DNA from: Ignavibacteria bacterium
GTDB taxonomy: Bacteria > Bacteroidota > Ignavibacteria > Tepidaquicellales > Tepidaquicellaceae
Direction: 5' to 3'
Assembly (NCBI GenBank): GCA_016710985.1
Contig: JADJTX010000005.1
Location: forward strand, 173,748-237,747
DNA length: 64,000 nt
In this document: in pieces, positions 49,329 through 58,368 of the stretch
Position numbering within the stretch: the stretch's first letter is position 1
Layout of the letters: every line of letters starts with the position of its first letter
Notes under the pieces: model-generated
The model's database searches: none
What the model was told of the DNA's origin: nothing
Seen by the model: only the letters and a program-made list of their open reading frames with translations
Made by a program: the position numbers and the translations under genes

Positions 49329-50165
49329 ATGAATCTCAGAAGAGTTATCTATTCAATATTATTATTACTTACACTAAGTTCCGCCATTGTTTTTAATTCA
49401 TGCAGTGATGATTCTGTAACAGGTCCTATTGTAACTCCTGCTATTCCGGAACCTGATATGACAACTTATTTTAAGGTTGATTCGGGTTATGTCACAGGAG
49501 CAAATTGTTTTTTGCAGCTCTATGCAGATGATTCACTGCGTACCGGATACAATCCTTTTTATTTTGTTCTTCATGATTCAATCACCGGAGAGCTTATAAC
49601 AGATGCTCATATTACTATATTACCGATAAATCACGGACACGCTGCTCCGGCCGAAAATCCAGATGAAGATGCGCCGGACGGTATATTCAAAGGGGCAATG
49701 GTTTTTACGCAGTCATTTACAGATAATCCAATGCATTGGCATATAACATTTTTGATTCATAATCATCAGTCACCGGGCGAACCCGAGGGTGAGGTTGAGT
49801 TTTCACCACCGGTCATTCTGGACAATTCAAATTTTTTTAAATCGATTGTCATGCCTGACAGCACTGCTTTGTATCTGTCAAATATTACACCCAATACGCC
49901 GGTTGCAGGCATGAATGATTTCGAATTCCTTATAAACAAAAATGAACCGGAGCTCTATCCTCCGGACGGCACATATACAATTCAAATGAATCCGGTATTT
50001 CTGTCTGACGGACATACGACCACCGGAAATGTTGCGCCGGTCGGAAGTTCAAATGGTCATTATTCGGGGAAGATAAATTTTGATCAAAGCGGAAACTGGA
50101 GAGTCAATCTGATCATTTCCAAAAATGGACATTCTTACAACACTTATTTTGATATGAGTTACTAA
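49329..50165 (+). CDS. Lipoprotein with two FixH/YtkA-like regions, His-rich
   Basis: A 278-residue lipoprotein: hydrophobic signal and lipobox FNSC (Cys at ~25). Two repeats follow: HGHAAPAENPDEDAPDGIFKG, ending with a MHWH motif, and GHTTTGNVAPVGSSNGHYSG with a final GNWRV. This layout (HGH...pxG.Y.G...F...G.W.V) resembles YtkA/FixH-type domains, which handle copper in the periplasm. Clusters of His and the Met-His-Trp-His motif suggest metal binding. It follows the small Cys-rich gene by about 90 bases. Confidence 0.7.
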   Translation: MNLRRVIYSILLLLTLSSAIVFNSCSDDSVTGPIVTPAIPEPDMTTYFKVDSGYVTGANCFLQLYADDSLRTGYNPFYFVLHDSITGELITDAHITILPINHGHAAPAENPDEDAPDGIFKGAMVFTQSFTDNPMHWHITFLIHNHQSPGEPEGEVEFSPPVILDNSNFFKSIVMPDSTALYLSNITPNTPVAGMNDFEFLINKNEPELYPPDGTYTIQMNPVFLSDGHTTTGNVAPVGSSNGHYSGKINFDQSGNWRVNLIISKNGHSYNTYFDMSY

Positions 50166-50184
50166 AGAAAATAATTTATTCAAT

Positions 50185-51168
50185 ATGAAAAAGTACATCT
50201 TAATATTGTCAATAATATTCTTGACAGTATCCCCAAAAGCTGAAAGCAGTCCGAAACACAATCACTTCAAGAAACCGCTGAAGCTATCCGACATTCAGGA
50301 TTTATCGGATACACAATGCGACCTTTGCGGATGCTATATGGGACTTGAACCGAACTTTGATAAAAATCAAATCGGCTTACGATACTATACCTTCAAATTT
50401 TTTAATGAAGCTGCACCGGCTGATAATAATCCGTTGCTGGATCATGACCCGCAGCAGGGAGAATCTTCAGATGAGTATTATAATAATGTAGAACTGTATG
50501 GACGAATTTATCTTAGCCTGAAGACAAGGCTTATTTTCGGTATTCCTTTTTCATTTAATGAGATTGACAATAAAGCTCTGAACGGAGTCGGAGACCTTAG
50601 AGTACTGGCTCAGTATAATGTTTACAATACAAGCATGACCGGAATGACAAATTTCTGGCAGAGGATATTTCTCGGGGGCGGTATGAAATTTCCTACCGGT
50701 GTGTATAATAAACAGCTGACATTCGGAATTACCGAGCCTCATTTTCAGCCGGGTACGGGGAGCCTTGATTTCTTATTTACCGGACTTTACATTGCAAAGC
50801 TTGAGAAGGTCGGACTTGGATGGAGAAATGATGTTGTATATACATTAAATACTACAAACAAGAATGACTATAAATTTGCCAACAGATTCAACTGGGCTTC
50901 GACTTTTTCTTATGATATTATTACCAGTTCGGTGAACATTCTTCCGAAAGCAGGAATATATCTCGAAACAGCAAGTCCTGATCAATTGAACGGTGCAGAT
51001 GCCGAAGGCTCGGGGGGAACGGTCTGGATGGGGACAATGGGAATTGACCTTACTTATAAAATGCTTTCACTGGATTTTGATTATCAGCTTCCCATTAGTC
51101 AGAATTTTATTGGAGTTCAGCCGCAGAATGATTACAGATTTTTTGTAGGTATGGGATATTCGTTTTGA
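50185..51168 (+). CDS. Outer-membrane barrel protein with N-terminal CDLCGC motif
   Basis: A 327-residue protein with a signal peptide (KYILILSIIFLTVSPKAES), His-rich start (SPKHNHFKK), then CDLCGCYMGLEPNFDKNQIGLRY and a barrel ending in MGYSF. Cys-x-x-Cys-Gly-Cys just after the signal is a recurring motif of a Bacteroidota outer-membrane protein group. It lies 19 bases after the lipoprotein gene, so both are in one operon. Role: probably an outer-membrane component of a metal-handling system, by context only. Confidence 0.7.
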   Translation: MKKYILILSIIFLTVSPKAESSPKHNHFKKPLKLSDIQDLSDTQCDLCGCYMGLEPNFDKNQIGLRYYTFKFFNEAAPADNNPLLDHDPQQGESSDEYYNNVELYGRIYLSLKTRLIFGIPFSFNEIDNKALNGVGDLRVLAQYNVYNTSMTGMTNFWQRIFLGGGMKFPTGVYNKQLTFGITEPHFQPGTGSLDFLFTGLYIAKLEKVGLGWRNDVVYTLNTTNKNDYKFANRFNWASTFSYDIITSSVNILPKAGIYLETASPDQLNGADAEGSGGTVWMGTMGIDLTYKMLSLDFDYQLPISQNFIGVQPQNDYRFFVGMGYSF

Positions 51169-51219
51169 ATTCGTAAAGTTCGTAAAGTTTGTAAAATTAA
51201 TACAATGGTTAAGTTTAAT

Positions 51220-51250
51220 GAGCCGTAAGGTATATCTTCTTGCGGCTCTT
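51220..51250 (+). terminator. Hairpin after the CDLCGC protein gene
   Basis: GAGCCGTAAG and CTTGCGGCTC pair over ten bases with one G-U, around a nine-base loop, followed by a few T. Immediately before it, taaagttcgtaaagtttgtaaa microrepeat words follow the stop codon. Confidence 0.55.
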
Positions 51251-51302
51251 AATTAATACTTAATACCCAATACTCAATACCCGCTTAAGCAAGTTAATTT
51301 CA

Positions 51303-51333
51303 TTGCTAATCACGCTCATTATTTTTATTTTTG
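51303..51333 (+). promoter_or_regulatory. Bacteroidota-type promoter of glgA
   Basis: TTG (51303-51305), a 20-base spacer and TATTTTTG (51326-51333) match the Bacteroidota primary sigma consensus TTG-N19-21-TAnnTTTG. The ATG is 17 bases after the -7 element, so the leader is very short. Confidence 0.65.
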
Positions 51334-51350
51334 CATAAAACAATTCGTTA

Positions 51351-52829
51351 ATGGCAAAAGGTTTTAACGTTCTATTCGTAACCAGTGAAGTTTTTCCTTA
51401 CTCTAAAACCGGCGGCTTAGCAGATATTTCAAATTCTCTCCCTCAAGCATTAAATTCCTTAGGTAATGATGTAAGAATTATCAGCCCGAAATACGGACAG
51501 CTTGATGAAAGACGTTTACAGATACACGAAATAAAACGTCTTAAGGAGCTTAAAATAAAGGTTAACGGGAAAGATACTAAGTTCAGTATCAAGTCATCTT
51601 TCATCCACGGCAGAAATACCAAGGCGCAGATGTATTTGATGGAGAGTCAGGATTATTTTAAGAATAAAGGGATCTATCAGAATTCAATTACAAAAAAAGA
51701 TTTTCCTAACAATGACGAGAGATATTTATTTTTCTGTCAGGCTGTCATAGAAATTCTCGAAATACTTCAGTGGAAGCCCGATGTAATTCACTGTAATGAC
51801 TGGCAGACTGGTCTCATTCCTGCTTTCATTAAGACATTTCATAAGGATAATCCATATCTTAATGACATTAAGACAGTATTTACTATTCATAATCTCGCAT
51901 ATCAGGGAAATTTCCCTAAATCTTCATTTGCAAAGACCGGGTTACCGGATTCAGTATTAACCGAAAAAGGCGGACTGCATTATGGCCAGTGCAGTTATCT
52001 GAAAACAGGACTTAACTACGCTGACAAGATTTCAACTGTAAGTCAAAAGTATGCAGAAGAAATCAGAACCGACAAGGAGTACGGATGCGGTCTTGAAAAC
52101 GTACTCAACGCAAGAAAGAAAGACATGGTGGGAATATTAAACGGCATTGATTATTCAATATGGAATCCTGTTGTAGATAAACTTATACCGTACCGGTACA
52201 CACATCAGGAAATCCCTCTTAAGTATGAAAACAAAAGAGAGCTTCTTGAGAAATATAAAGTAGAGTTTAATGAAGAAACTCCTTTGATCGGAGTCATAGG
52301 AAGACTTGTAGATCAGAAAGGATTTGATCTCATAGAAAAGATAATGCCCGAGCTAATGAAGCTTGACGTGCAGATGATAATACTGGGAACCGGTGAAGAG
52401 AAATATCAGAAGTTTTTAAAGAAAGCTGAAAAAAAATACAAGGACAAGCTAGCAGTTCATATTGGGTTTGATGAAACTCTTGCTCATCAGATCGAGGCAG
52501 CCGCTGATATGTATCTTATGCCTTCGAAGTATGAACCCTGCGGACTGAACCAGATGTACAGTTTAAAATACGGTACAGTGCCGATTGTAAGAAACACCGG
52601 AGGTCTTGCAGATACCATCATAGATTATAAGAAGCCGCACGGTAACGGATTTTTATTCAATAATTATGACGCTAAGGAATTAATGAAGGTTATCGAAACT
52701 GCGCTTGAATTATATAAAGATAAGAGTAAGTGGAACAAAATTGCCCGTCAGGGAATGTCGCTTGATTTTTCCTGGAAAGTATCTGCACAAAAATACATGA
52801 AGCTCTATAAAGACGTAGCCTCTTCCTGA
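51351..52829 (+). CDS. glgA: Glycogen synthase (ADP-glucose type)
   Basis: A 492-residue GT5-family enzyme that extends alpha-1,4-glucan from ADP-glucose. It has KTGGLADISNSLP (the ADP-glucose-binding KTGGL), HCNDWQTGLIP, TIHNLAYQG, and late EPCGLNQMYSLKYGT. Length and order are normal for bacterial GlgA. It stands first in a plus-strand run; no other glycogen genes are near. A matching promoter lies directly before it. Confidence 0.94.
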   Translation: MAKGFNVLFVTSEVFPYSKTGGLADISNSLPQALNSLGNDVRIISPKYGQLDERRLQIHEIKRLKELKIKVNGKDTKFSIKSSFIHGRNTKAQMYLMESQDYFKNKGIYQNSITKKDFPNNDERYLFFCQAVIEILEILQWKPDVIHCNDWQTGLIPAFIKTFHKDNPYLNDIKTVFTIHNLAYQGNFPKSSFAKTGLPDSVLTEKGGLHYGQCSYLKTGLNYADKISTVSQKYAEEIRTDKEYGCGLENVLNARKKDMVGILNGIDYSIWNPVVDKLIPYRYTHQEIPLKYENKRELLEKYKVEFNEETPLIGVIGRLVDQKGFDLIEKIMPELMKLDVQMIILGTGEEKYQKFLKKAEKKYKDKLAVHIGFDETLAHQIEAAADMYLMPSKYEPCGLNQMYSLKYGTVPIVRNTGGLADTIIDYKKPHGNGFLFNNYDAKELMKVIETALELYKDKSKWNKIARQGMSLDFSWKVSAQKYMKLYKDVASS

Positions 52830-52849
52830 TTTTAATTTTAAATTTATAA

Positions 52850-53467
52850 TTGAGTAAGGCGATTTTTTTAGACCGTGACGGTACTATCATAGAAGAAGTA
52901 AATTATTTGAAAAGAGCCGGAGACCTTAATGTCATTCCAGGCGCTTTACAGGCGCTCCGGGACTTTAGAAATTCAGGATTCCTGAACATAATAATTACAA
53001 ATCAGTCAGGGATTGCACGGGGTTATTTTACAGAGGAAGATCTGAATATAATTCATTCTGAATTAAAGAAGCTTCTTACCGATGAAAAGGGAGAATTAAT
53101 TGATGATCTGTATTACTCACCGTTTCATAAAGATGCTGCAGTTGAAAGATATAAAAAGGACAGTGATGACCGGAAACCAAAAACCGGAATGATCCGTAAA
53201 GCCGTAGCAAAACATAACATTGATCTTAAGGAATCATATTTTATAGGTGATAGTTTTACGGATATGCTTTGCGCCGGAAATGCAGGGCTGAAGAAGATAC
53301 TTGTTGAAACAGGCTATGGTAAAAGTGATATTGAAAAATGTAAAATTGCAAACATAGAAATAGATTACATGGCAAAGGATATTAAAGACGCTTCACAATT
53401 TATTTTAGATTCAAAAGATTCAAAAGATTCAAAAGATTCAAAAGATTCAAAAGATTCAAAAGATTAA
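52850..53467 (+). CDS. gmhB: HAD phosphatase, GmhB/HisB-N-like (D-glycero-D-manno-heptose-1,7-bisphosphate phosphatase)
   Basis: A 205-residue HAD-family phosphatase with TTG start. The catalytic FLDRDGTIIEE is at residues 5-15, TNQSGIARGY follows, and GDSFTDMLCAGNAG is the motif-3/4 part. The usual Cys-x-His zinc loop after YYSPFHKD is not fully seen, as DDRKPKTGMI follows directly. The C-terminus ends in six Ser-Lys-Asp repeats coded by a 9-base tandem repeat that continues past the stop. It likely acts in heptose or related sugar-nucleotide synthesis. Confidence 0.75.
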   Translation: MSKAIFLDRDGTIIEEVNYLKRAGDLNVIPGALQALRDFRNSGFLNIIITNQSGIARGYFTEEDLNIIHSELKKLLTDEKGELIDDLYYSPFHKDAAVERYKKDSDDRKPKTGMIRKAVAKHNIDLKESYFIGDSFTDMLCAGNAGLKKILVETGYGKSDIEKCKIANIEIDYMAKDIKDASQFILDSKDSKDSKDSKDSKDSKD

Positions 53468-53482
53468 AAAGATTCATAAGAT
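53412..53482. repeat. AAAAGATTC tandem repeat inside and after a coding end
   Basis: Six to seven copies of aaaagattc encode the Ser-Lys-Asp tail, end in the stop region, and continue as ttaaaaagattcataagatta. The copies are nearly identical, a sign of recent slippage. Confidence 0.75.
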
Positions 53483-53510
53483 TAATTATCAAAAGACAAA
53501 AAGATCAAAC

Positions 53511-54714
53511 ATGATTTACAAAGCGTTATCATTAATAAAAGTTTATTCTCTTAAAATATTTCTTTTAGTATTTACAGCTTCAGTAATTATGAGTTGTGAA
53601 AACAATCCGAATGAAGTCGGGATCACTTTCATATCATCCGACGACACCTTATCAACAAGAATACTCGACTCACAATTAGATTCGATGGCTATTACAAACA
53701 ATAATTATAAAAAATATATAAATACTTCAAACTCCCCTAGTATTTTAGTCGGAAATTATCAGAGCTATACTTCCAAGTCCTTGCTGAAGTTCAGCAGCAT
53801 TGATCCGGATTTTGACAGCGCAGTGATCGTAAATGCAAAGCTGACATTAAGATATAATGATTATTTTTTTTCAGAATGAAACAGGTCTGACCTCATTTAA
53901 CATTTATCAGATGAATACAAATCTGAATTACTCAACCATTACTTTTGATTCTGTCAGCTCAGCGAATTACGGAAATATCTCACAGGGTAATTACAGCGGT
54001 ACTCCTGCTGATACACAACAGATAAATATTACACTGAATAATCAGCTGGCAAAGGACTGGCTTGAATACGCTGCAGATACGGGTTATTCCGTGAAGAATT
54101 ACGGGATCATACTTTTACCAAACGCAGGCTCAAATACAATAAAAGGTTTTTATTCATTTAATAACCCAACTGATCTGATACCGTTTGTTACAATAATTTT
54201 TACAAAGAACGGAACACTCGATACTGCTGTGCTTAATATTTCTGAATATGCAACTTTATCGGATGCACCGCCGACAATTATTCCTGCAGACCGGTTTGTT
54301 TTACAAAGTGGAGTCGCTTACAGAAATGTACTGAATTTTGATCTTGCAAAGCTTCCGCCTAATGTGATCATAAATAATGTGACTCTGACGTTTACTCTGG
54401 ATAACAGCAGTTCATTCATTTCACCGACAACAGACAAGAGAGTTGTAATCGGCGCAGTCGTCGACAGTACCACTAAAGATGACAGCCTTTTTGTTGATGC
54501 ATTTCAGACTGATTCAATGACCTATACTTTAAGTTCAACCAGCCTGAATGCAATTTTCCAGAGATGGAATTCAGGCGTATTGACGAATTACGGATTGAGT
54601 ATGAAAAATTATTATGAAACTCAGAACCTTGATTACTTTGTCTTTTATTCCCCTTCCGCAACTGAGATTTCATACCGTCCGAGAATTAAAATAACTTATA
54701 CAACAAGAGATTAA
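53511..54714 (+). CDS. DNRLRE/lectin-like secreted lipoprotein, frameshifted at 53864-53871
   Basis: Starts with a lipoprotein signal (IFLLVFTASVIMSC, Cys at ~28). The first frame stops at 53879; removing one T from the eight-T run at 53864-53871 joins it to the frame ending at 54714, giving about 400 residues. The content is beta-rich, with LLKFSS...VIVNAKLTLRYN repeated in RNVLNFDLAKLPPNVIINNVTLTF, typical of DNRLRE-like carbohydrate-binding jelly rolls. It probably lies on the outer surface. It ends inside the start of the next gene. Confidence 0.65.
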
Positions 54715-55970
54715 TGAGCAGAATAAAATTTATAATAATATTTTTAGCATTTATTCTTACGGGTCAGAAAATACATTCACAGGAGCTTCAGACCAACGGC
54801 TCGACCTACTCAATTTTCGGAATAGGCGATCTGAATTACTATACAAGTACCAGAACTTATTCACTTGGGATACAAGGTGTCTCATTGTTCGGGAATTACG
54901 TGAACAATCTGAACCCTGCGACTTTAACAAAGTTGAATTCCACTTTGATCTCTATCAACGCTAATTACGGATTTCTTAAATCTTCAAATGTCAATTCGCA
55001 GAATGAAGTATCAAACGGAAACGTCCTGGGAATTAATATCGGAATTCCTTTTGATCAGGTAAGAGGATGGGTAATGTCATTAGGCTTTAATCCAATGAGT
55101 CTGACAAATTACAAAGTCAGAGTACTTGGAAGCACGGGGTTACAAAATTACACACAGACCTATTCGGGGAAAGGAAGTCTTTCGCGCATCAATGCAGGCA
55201 TGAGCTATAACCTTTTCCGTAAGATCAGCATAGGGCTTGAATACAATTTTTCATTCGGTGAAATAAATGAACAAAACTTTATTAACTTTAATAACTCCGG
55301 TTATACCAATACTAACATACAGAATCAGTTTGATTTCCGCCGTTCGTTTATCAAAGGAGGCGCAATATTTGAAATGGGAAAATTATTAAAAAACCCTTCT
55401 TTAAGTAATCTTTCAATCGGATTTGTATATCAGTCAGGATTTAACATGAATGCCACACAGGATGGAATATTCAATTCATCAATTGGATCGGATACTGTTA
55501 CCGTAAACTCCGGTTCGATAGATATTCCCGATGCTTACGGATTTGGCATAACAAATATTTTTAATAATAAATATCTCGTCAGCGGAGATGTGCTGTTGCA
55601 GGACTGGAGTAAATTCAGCGAATTCGGCAAAGTCAATCCCGCTTTCCAGCAGTCCATTAGAGCAGGTCTCGGTCTGGAAATAATACCCAAACCTGAAAGT
55701 TTCGGCTTCTGGCAAATATTAACATACCGGATTGGAGGATTTTATGAGGTCGGGAATTTTAAAATTGACGGGCAAAGTATAAACTCATACGGAATAAGAG
55801 CCGGGATAAATATACCAATCAGTAACTTTAACTCGATAGATTTTGGAATCAACTATTCTGTCAGAGGGAAGAAAGATAATCAGCTTATCAAGGAAGAATT
55901 TCTTAATCTGACTGCCGGGATCAATTTTGGCGAATTATGGTTCTTAAGACCCCGTGAGGAAGACCAGTAA
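54714..55970 (+). CDS. Outer-membrane barrel protein, OmpP1/FadL-like
   Basis: A 418-residue protein with a signal peptide ending KIHSQ (residue ~23) and a barrel start (STYSIFGIGDLNYYTSTRTYSLGIQG, NNLNPATLTKL) that resembles OmpP1/FadL-type proteins of Bacteroidota. The many Asn/Gly/aromatic strands and PREEDQ tail fit an outer-membrane protein. Its start overlaps the stop of the preceding lipoprotein by one base, so the two are translationally coupled and may act together at the surface. Confidence 0.7.
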   Translation: MSRIKFIIIFLAFILTGQKIHSQELQTNGSTYSIFGIGDLNYYTSTRTYSLGIQGVSLFGNYVNNLNPATLTKLNSTLISINANYGFLKSSNVNSQNEVSNGNVLGINIGIPFDQVRGWVMSLGFNPMSLTNYKVRVLGSTGLQNYTQTYSGKGSLSRINAGMSYNLFRKISIGLEYNFSFGEINEQNFINFNNSGYTNTNIQNQFDFRRSFIKGGAIFEMGKLLKNPSLSNLSIGFVYQSGFNMNATQDGIFNSSIGSDTVTVNSGSIDIPDAYGFGITNIFNNKYLVSGDVLLQDWSKFSEFGKVNPAFQQSIRAGLGLEIIPKPESFGFWQILTYRIGGFYEVGNFKIDGQSINSYGIRAGINIPISNFNSIDFGINYSVRGKKDNQLIKEEFLNLTAGINFGELWFLRPREEDQ

Positions 55971-56045
55971 AAATAATTGGGATTTTGGAATTTCTGATTT
56001 GGGATTTATTTGATTTTAGATTTTTTACAAAGCATAATAATTTTA

Positions 56046-57359
56046 ATGAATACAATTAAACACAATTTAAAAGAGTACGACCCGGAAATTTTTAAAGCTG
56101 TGGAAAATGAGACTCACAGACAGGCGGAAAAGCTTGAGCTCATAGCTTCTGAAAATTTTGTGTCATATGCCGTCATACAGGCGCTTGGTACAACACTCAC
56201 AAACAAATATGCCGAGGGCTATCCGGGGAAAAGATATTACGGCGGATGTGAATATGTCGATGTCGCTGAAGATCTCGCCAGAGACAGGGCAAAAAAATTA
56301 TTCGGCGCAGAATATGTGAACGTCCAGCCGCATTCAGGCAGCCAGGCTAATATGGCGATTTATTTTACTTTGGTAAAACCGGGTGATAAAGTAATGGGAA
56401 TGGACCTATCACACGGGGGACACCTGACACACGGCTCACCGGTAAACTTCTCAGGTCAGCTTTATAACTTTACTCAGTACGGTATAAATCCTGAAACTGA
56501 ACTGCTTGATTATGATCTGATAGAACAGGTGGCAATTAAAGAAAAGCCTAAGATGATCACGGTAGGAGCGAGTGCTTATTCAAGAAATATTGATTATAAA
56601 AAGTTCAGAGAAATAGCTGATAAGATCGGCGCATTTTTATTTGCTGATATTGCTCATCCCGCCGGACTCATAGCAAAAAAACTTTTGAACGATCCTGTAC
56701 CGTATTGCCATGTTGTCGCGACCACTACTCATAAAACTCTGAGAGGACCCCGGGGAGGCATGATACTTATCGGGAAGGATTTTGAAAATCCTTTCGGAAA
56801 GAAAGCACCTAAGTCAGGCAGAATAAAGATGATGAGTGAATTGATTGATTCAATGGTTATGCCCGGAATACAAGGCGGTCCGCTGATGCATGTGATTGCA
56901 GCCAAGGCAGTTGCTTTTAAAGAAGCGCTTGATGACAGTTTTCTTGATTATGCAAAACAGGTTATAAAGAATGCTCAGGCTCTCGCAAATAAATTAATTT
57001 CCTTTGACTACAAAGTAATTTCCGGCGGCACAGACAATCATCTGATGCTTGTAGACCTGAGAAATAAAAATATCTCAGGAAAAGCCGCACAGGAAACTTT
57101 AGATGAAGTCGGAATTACGTGCAATAAAAATTCAGTTCCGTTTGATGATAAAAGTGCTTTAGTTACCAGCGGTATCCGTATCGGAACACCCGCACTCACT
57201 ACACGCGGCATGAAGGAAGCAGAAATGGAAACGATCGCAGACATGATCAATAAAGTAATAACAAATCCTAAAGATGACAGTAAGAAGAATGAAGTAACCG
57301 AGGAAATTAAAGATCTTACTTCGAAATTCAGGCTTTACGATGATTTAAAAATAGGATAA
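56046..57359 (+). CDS. glyA: Serine hydroxymethyltransferase
   Basis: A 437-residue PLP enzyme that interconverts serine and glycine with tetrahydrofolate. It has ELIASENFVS, NKYAEGYPGKRYYGGC, the PLP Lys in TTTHKTLRGPRGG (~residue 231), and NSVPFDDKSALVTSGIRIGTPALTTRG. I prefer the ATG at 56046: the frame is open from 56010 but the upstream ILDFLQSIIIL is not family-like and lies in a gggattttggaatttc microrepeat. tatC follows 22 bases downstream. Confidence 0.96.
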   Translation: MNTIKHNLKEYDPEIFKAVENETHRQAEKLELIASENFVSYAVIQALGTTLTNKYAEGYPGKRYYGGCEYVDVAEDLARDRAKKLFGAEYVNVQPHSGSQANMAIYFTLVKPGDKVMGMDLSHGGHLTHGSPVNFSGQLYNFTQYGINPETELLDYDLIEQVAIKEKPKMITVGASAYSRNIDYKKFREIADKIGAFLFADIAHPAGLIAKKLLNDPVPYCHVVATTTHKTLRGPRGGMILIGKDFENPFGKKAPKSGRIKMMSELIDSMVMPGIQGGPLMHVIAAKAVAFKEALDDSFLDYAKQVIKNAQALANKLISFDYKVISGGTDNHLMLVDLRNKNISGKAAQETLDEVGITCNKNSVPFDDKSALVTSGIRIGTPALTTRGMKEAEMETIADMINKVITNPKDDSKKNEVTEEIKDLTSKFRLYDDLKIG

Positions 57360-57381
57360 AATAAATTCGGTTTCAGGAATT

Positions 57382-58146
57382 ATGATCACAGATACTGAAG
57401 ATAATAAAGAGGAGAGCAGTGAAACGGGAGAGATGAGCTTTCTTGAACATCTCGAAGAATTCAGGTGGAGAATAATTAAGTCTGCAATCGGTGTTATTCT
57501 CGGTGCAATAGTTGCAGGTATTTTTATAAACTGGATCATGGATAATCTCCTTCTCCTTCCCGCAACAAAAACAACTCCCCCTTTAAAGCTTCAAAATATA
57601 AAACCCTTCGGACAGTTTACTTTGTACATGGAAGTTATTATCGTCGGAGGAATCATACTCAGCATTCCTAATATTATTTATCAGTTCTGGAAATTTATAG
57701 AGCCGGCATTAAAACCGGGTGAAAGCAGATATATAAAAAGCATAGTTGTCTTTTCCAGTTTCTGTTTCCTTGCAGGAATAACTTTTGCATACTTTGTATT
57801 ATTACCAACAGCTCTTGAATTTTTTGCAAATTTCGGATCAACGGTAATCAGTAATAACATAGCCATTGATGAGTATTTCAGTTTTATAATATCAACAATG
57901 CTTGCTGCCGGTGTTGTGTTTGAGCTGCCGATGGTTTCATTTTTCCTCTCAAAGGTTGGAATTCTTAAACCGCAGTTTATGAGAAAATACAGAAAGCATG
58001 CTTTAATAATTATTTTACTACTTGCCGGGATCCTTACTCCAAGTCCTGATATTACGAGTCAGCTGCTGCTTGCTGTGCCTTTGTTTATTTTATATGAGAT
58101 CAGTATAATCATTTGTAAATTATCTCAAAAGAAGATCACTGATTAA
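57382..58146 (+). CDS. tatC: Sec-independent protein translocase TatC
   Basis: A 254-residue membrane protein with six helices; EMSFLEHLEEFRWRI near residue 16 is the TatC start signature, and FWKFIEPALKPGESRY and FELPMVSFFLSK are conserved loops. It forms the receptor for twin-arginine export. No tatA/B lies in the window. It follows glyA closely. Confidence 0.94.
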   Translation: MITDTEDNKEESSETGEMSFLEHLEEFRWRIIKSAIGVILGAIVAGIFINWIMDNLLLLPATKTTPPLKLQNIKPFGQFTLYMEVIIVGGIILSIPNIIYQFWKFIEPALKPGESRYIKSIVVFSSFCFLAGITFAYFVLLPTALEFFANFGSTVISNNIAIDEYFSFIISTMLAAGVVFELPMVSFFLSKVGILKPQFMRKYRKHALIIILLLAGILTPSPDITSQLLLAVPLFILYEISIIICKLSQKKITD

Positions 58147-58368
58147 ATTGATTCCGTTGATTACACTGAAGAGCATAACTTTCTTTATTTATCATAGAAT
58201 GAAAAAAATTATAACTTTGTTAAATAAGAATTAATTGATACTAAATCAGCATAATCAGGAAGCATGTTTTCATTATTATTTTACTGATGGCAAGTTAAAA
58301 CAGTATAAATCAAAAAATCAAACCCTTATTCTTCAACGTAATCAGGAAATCAGTATAATCAGAGATAT

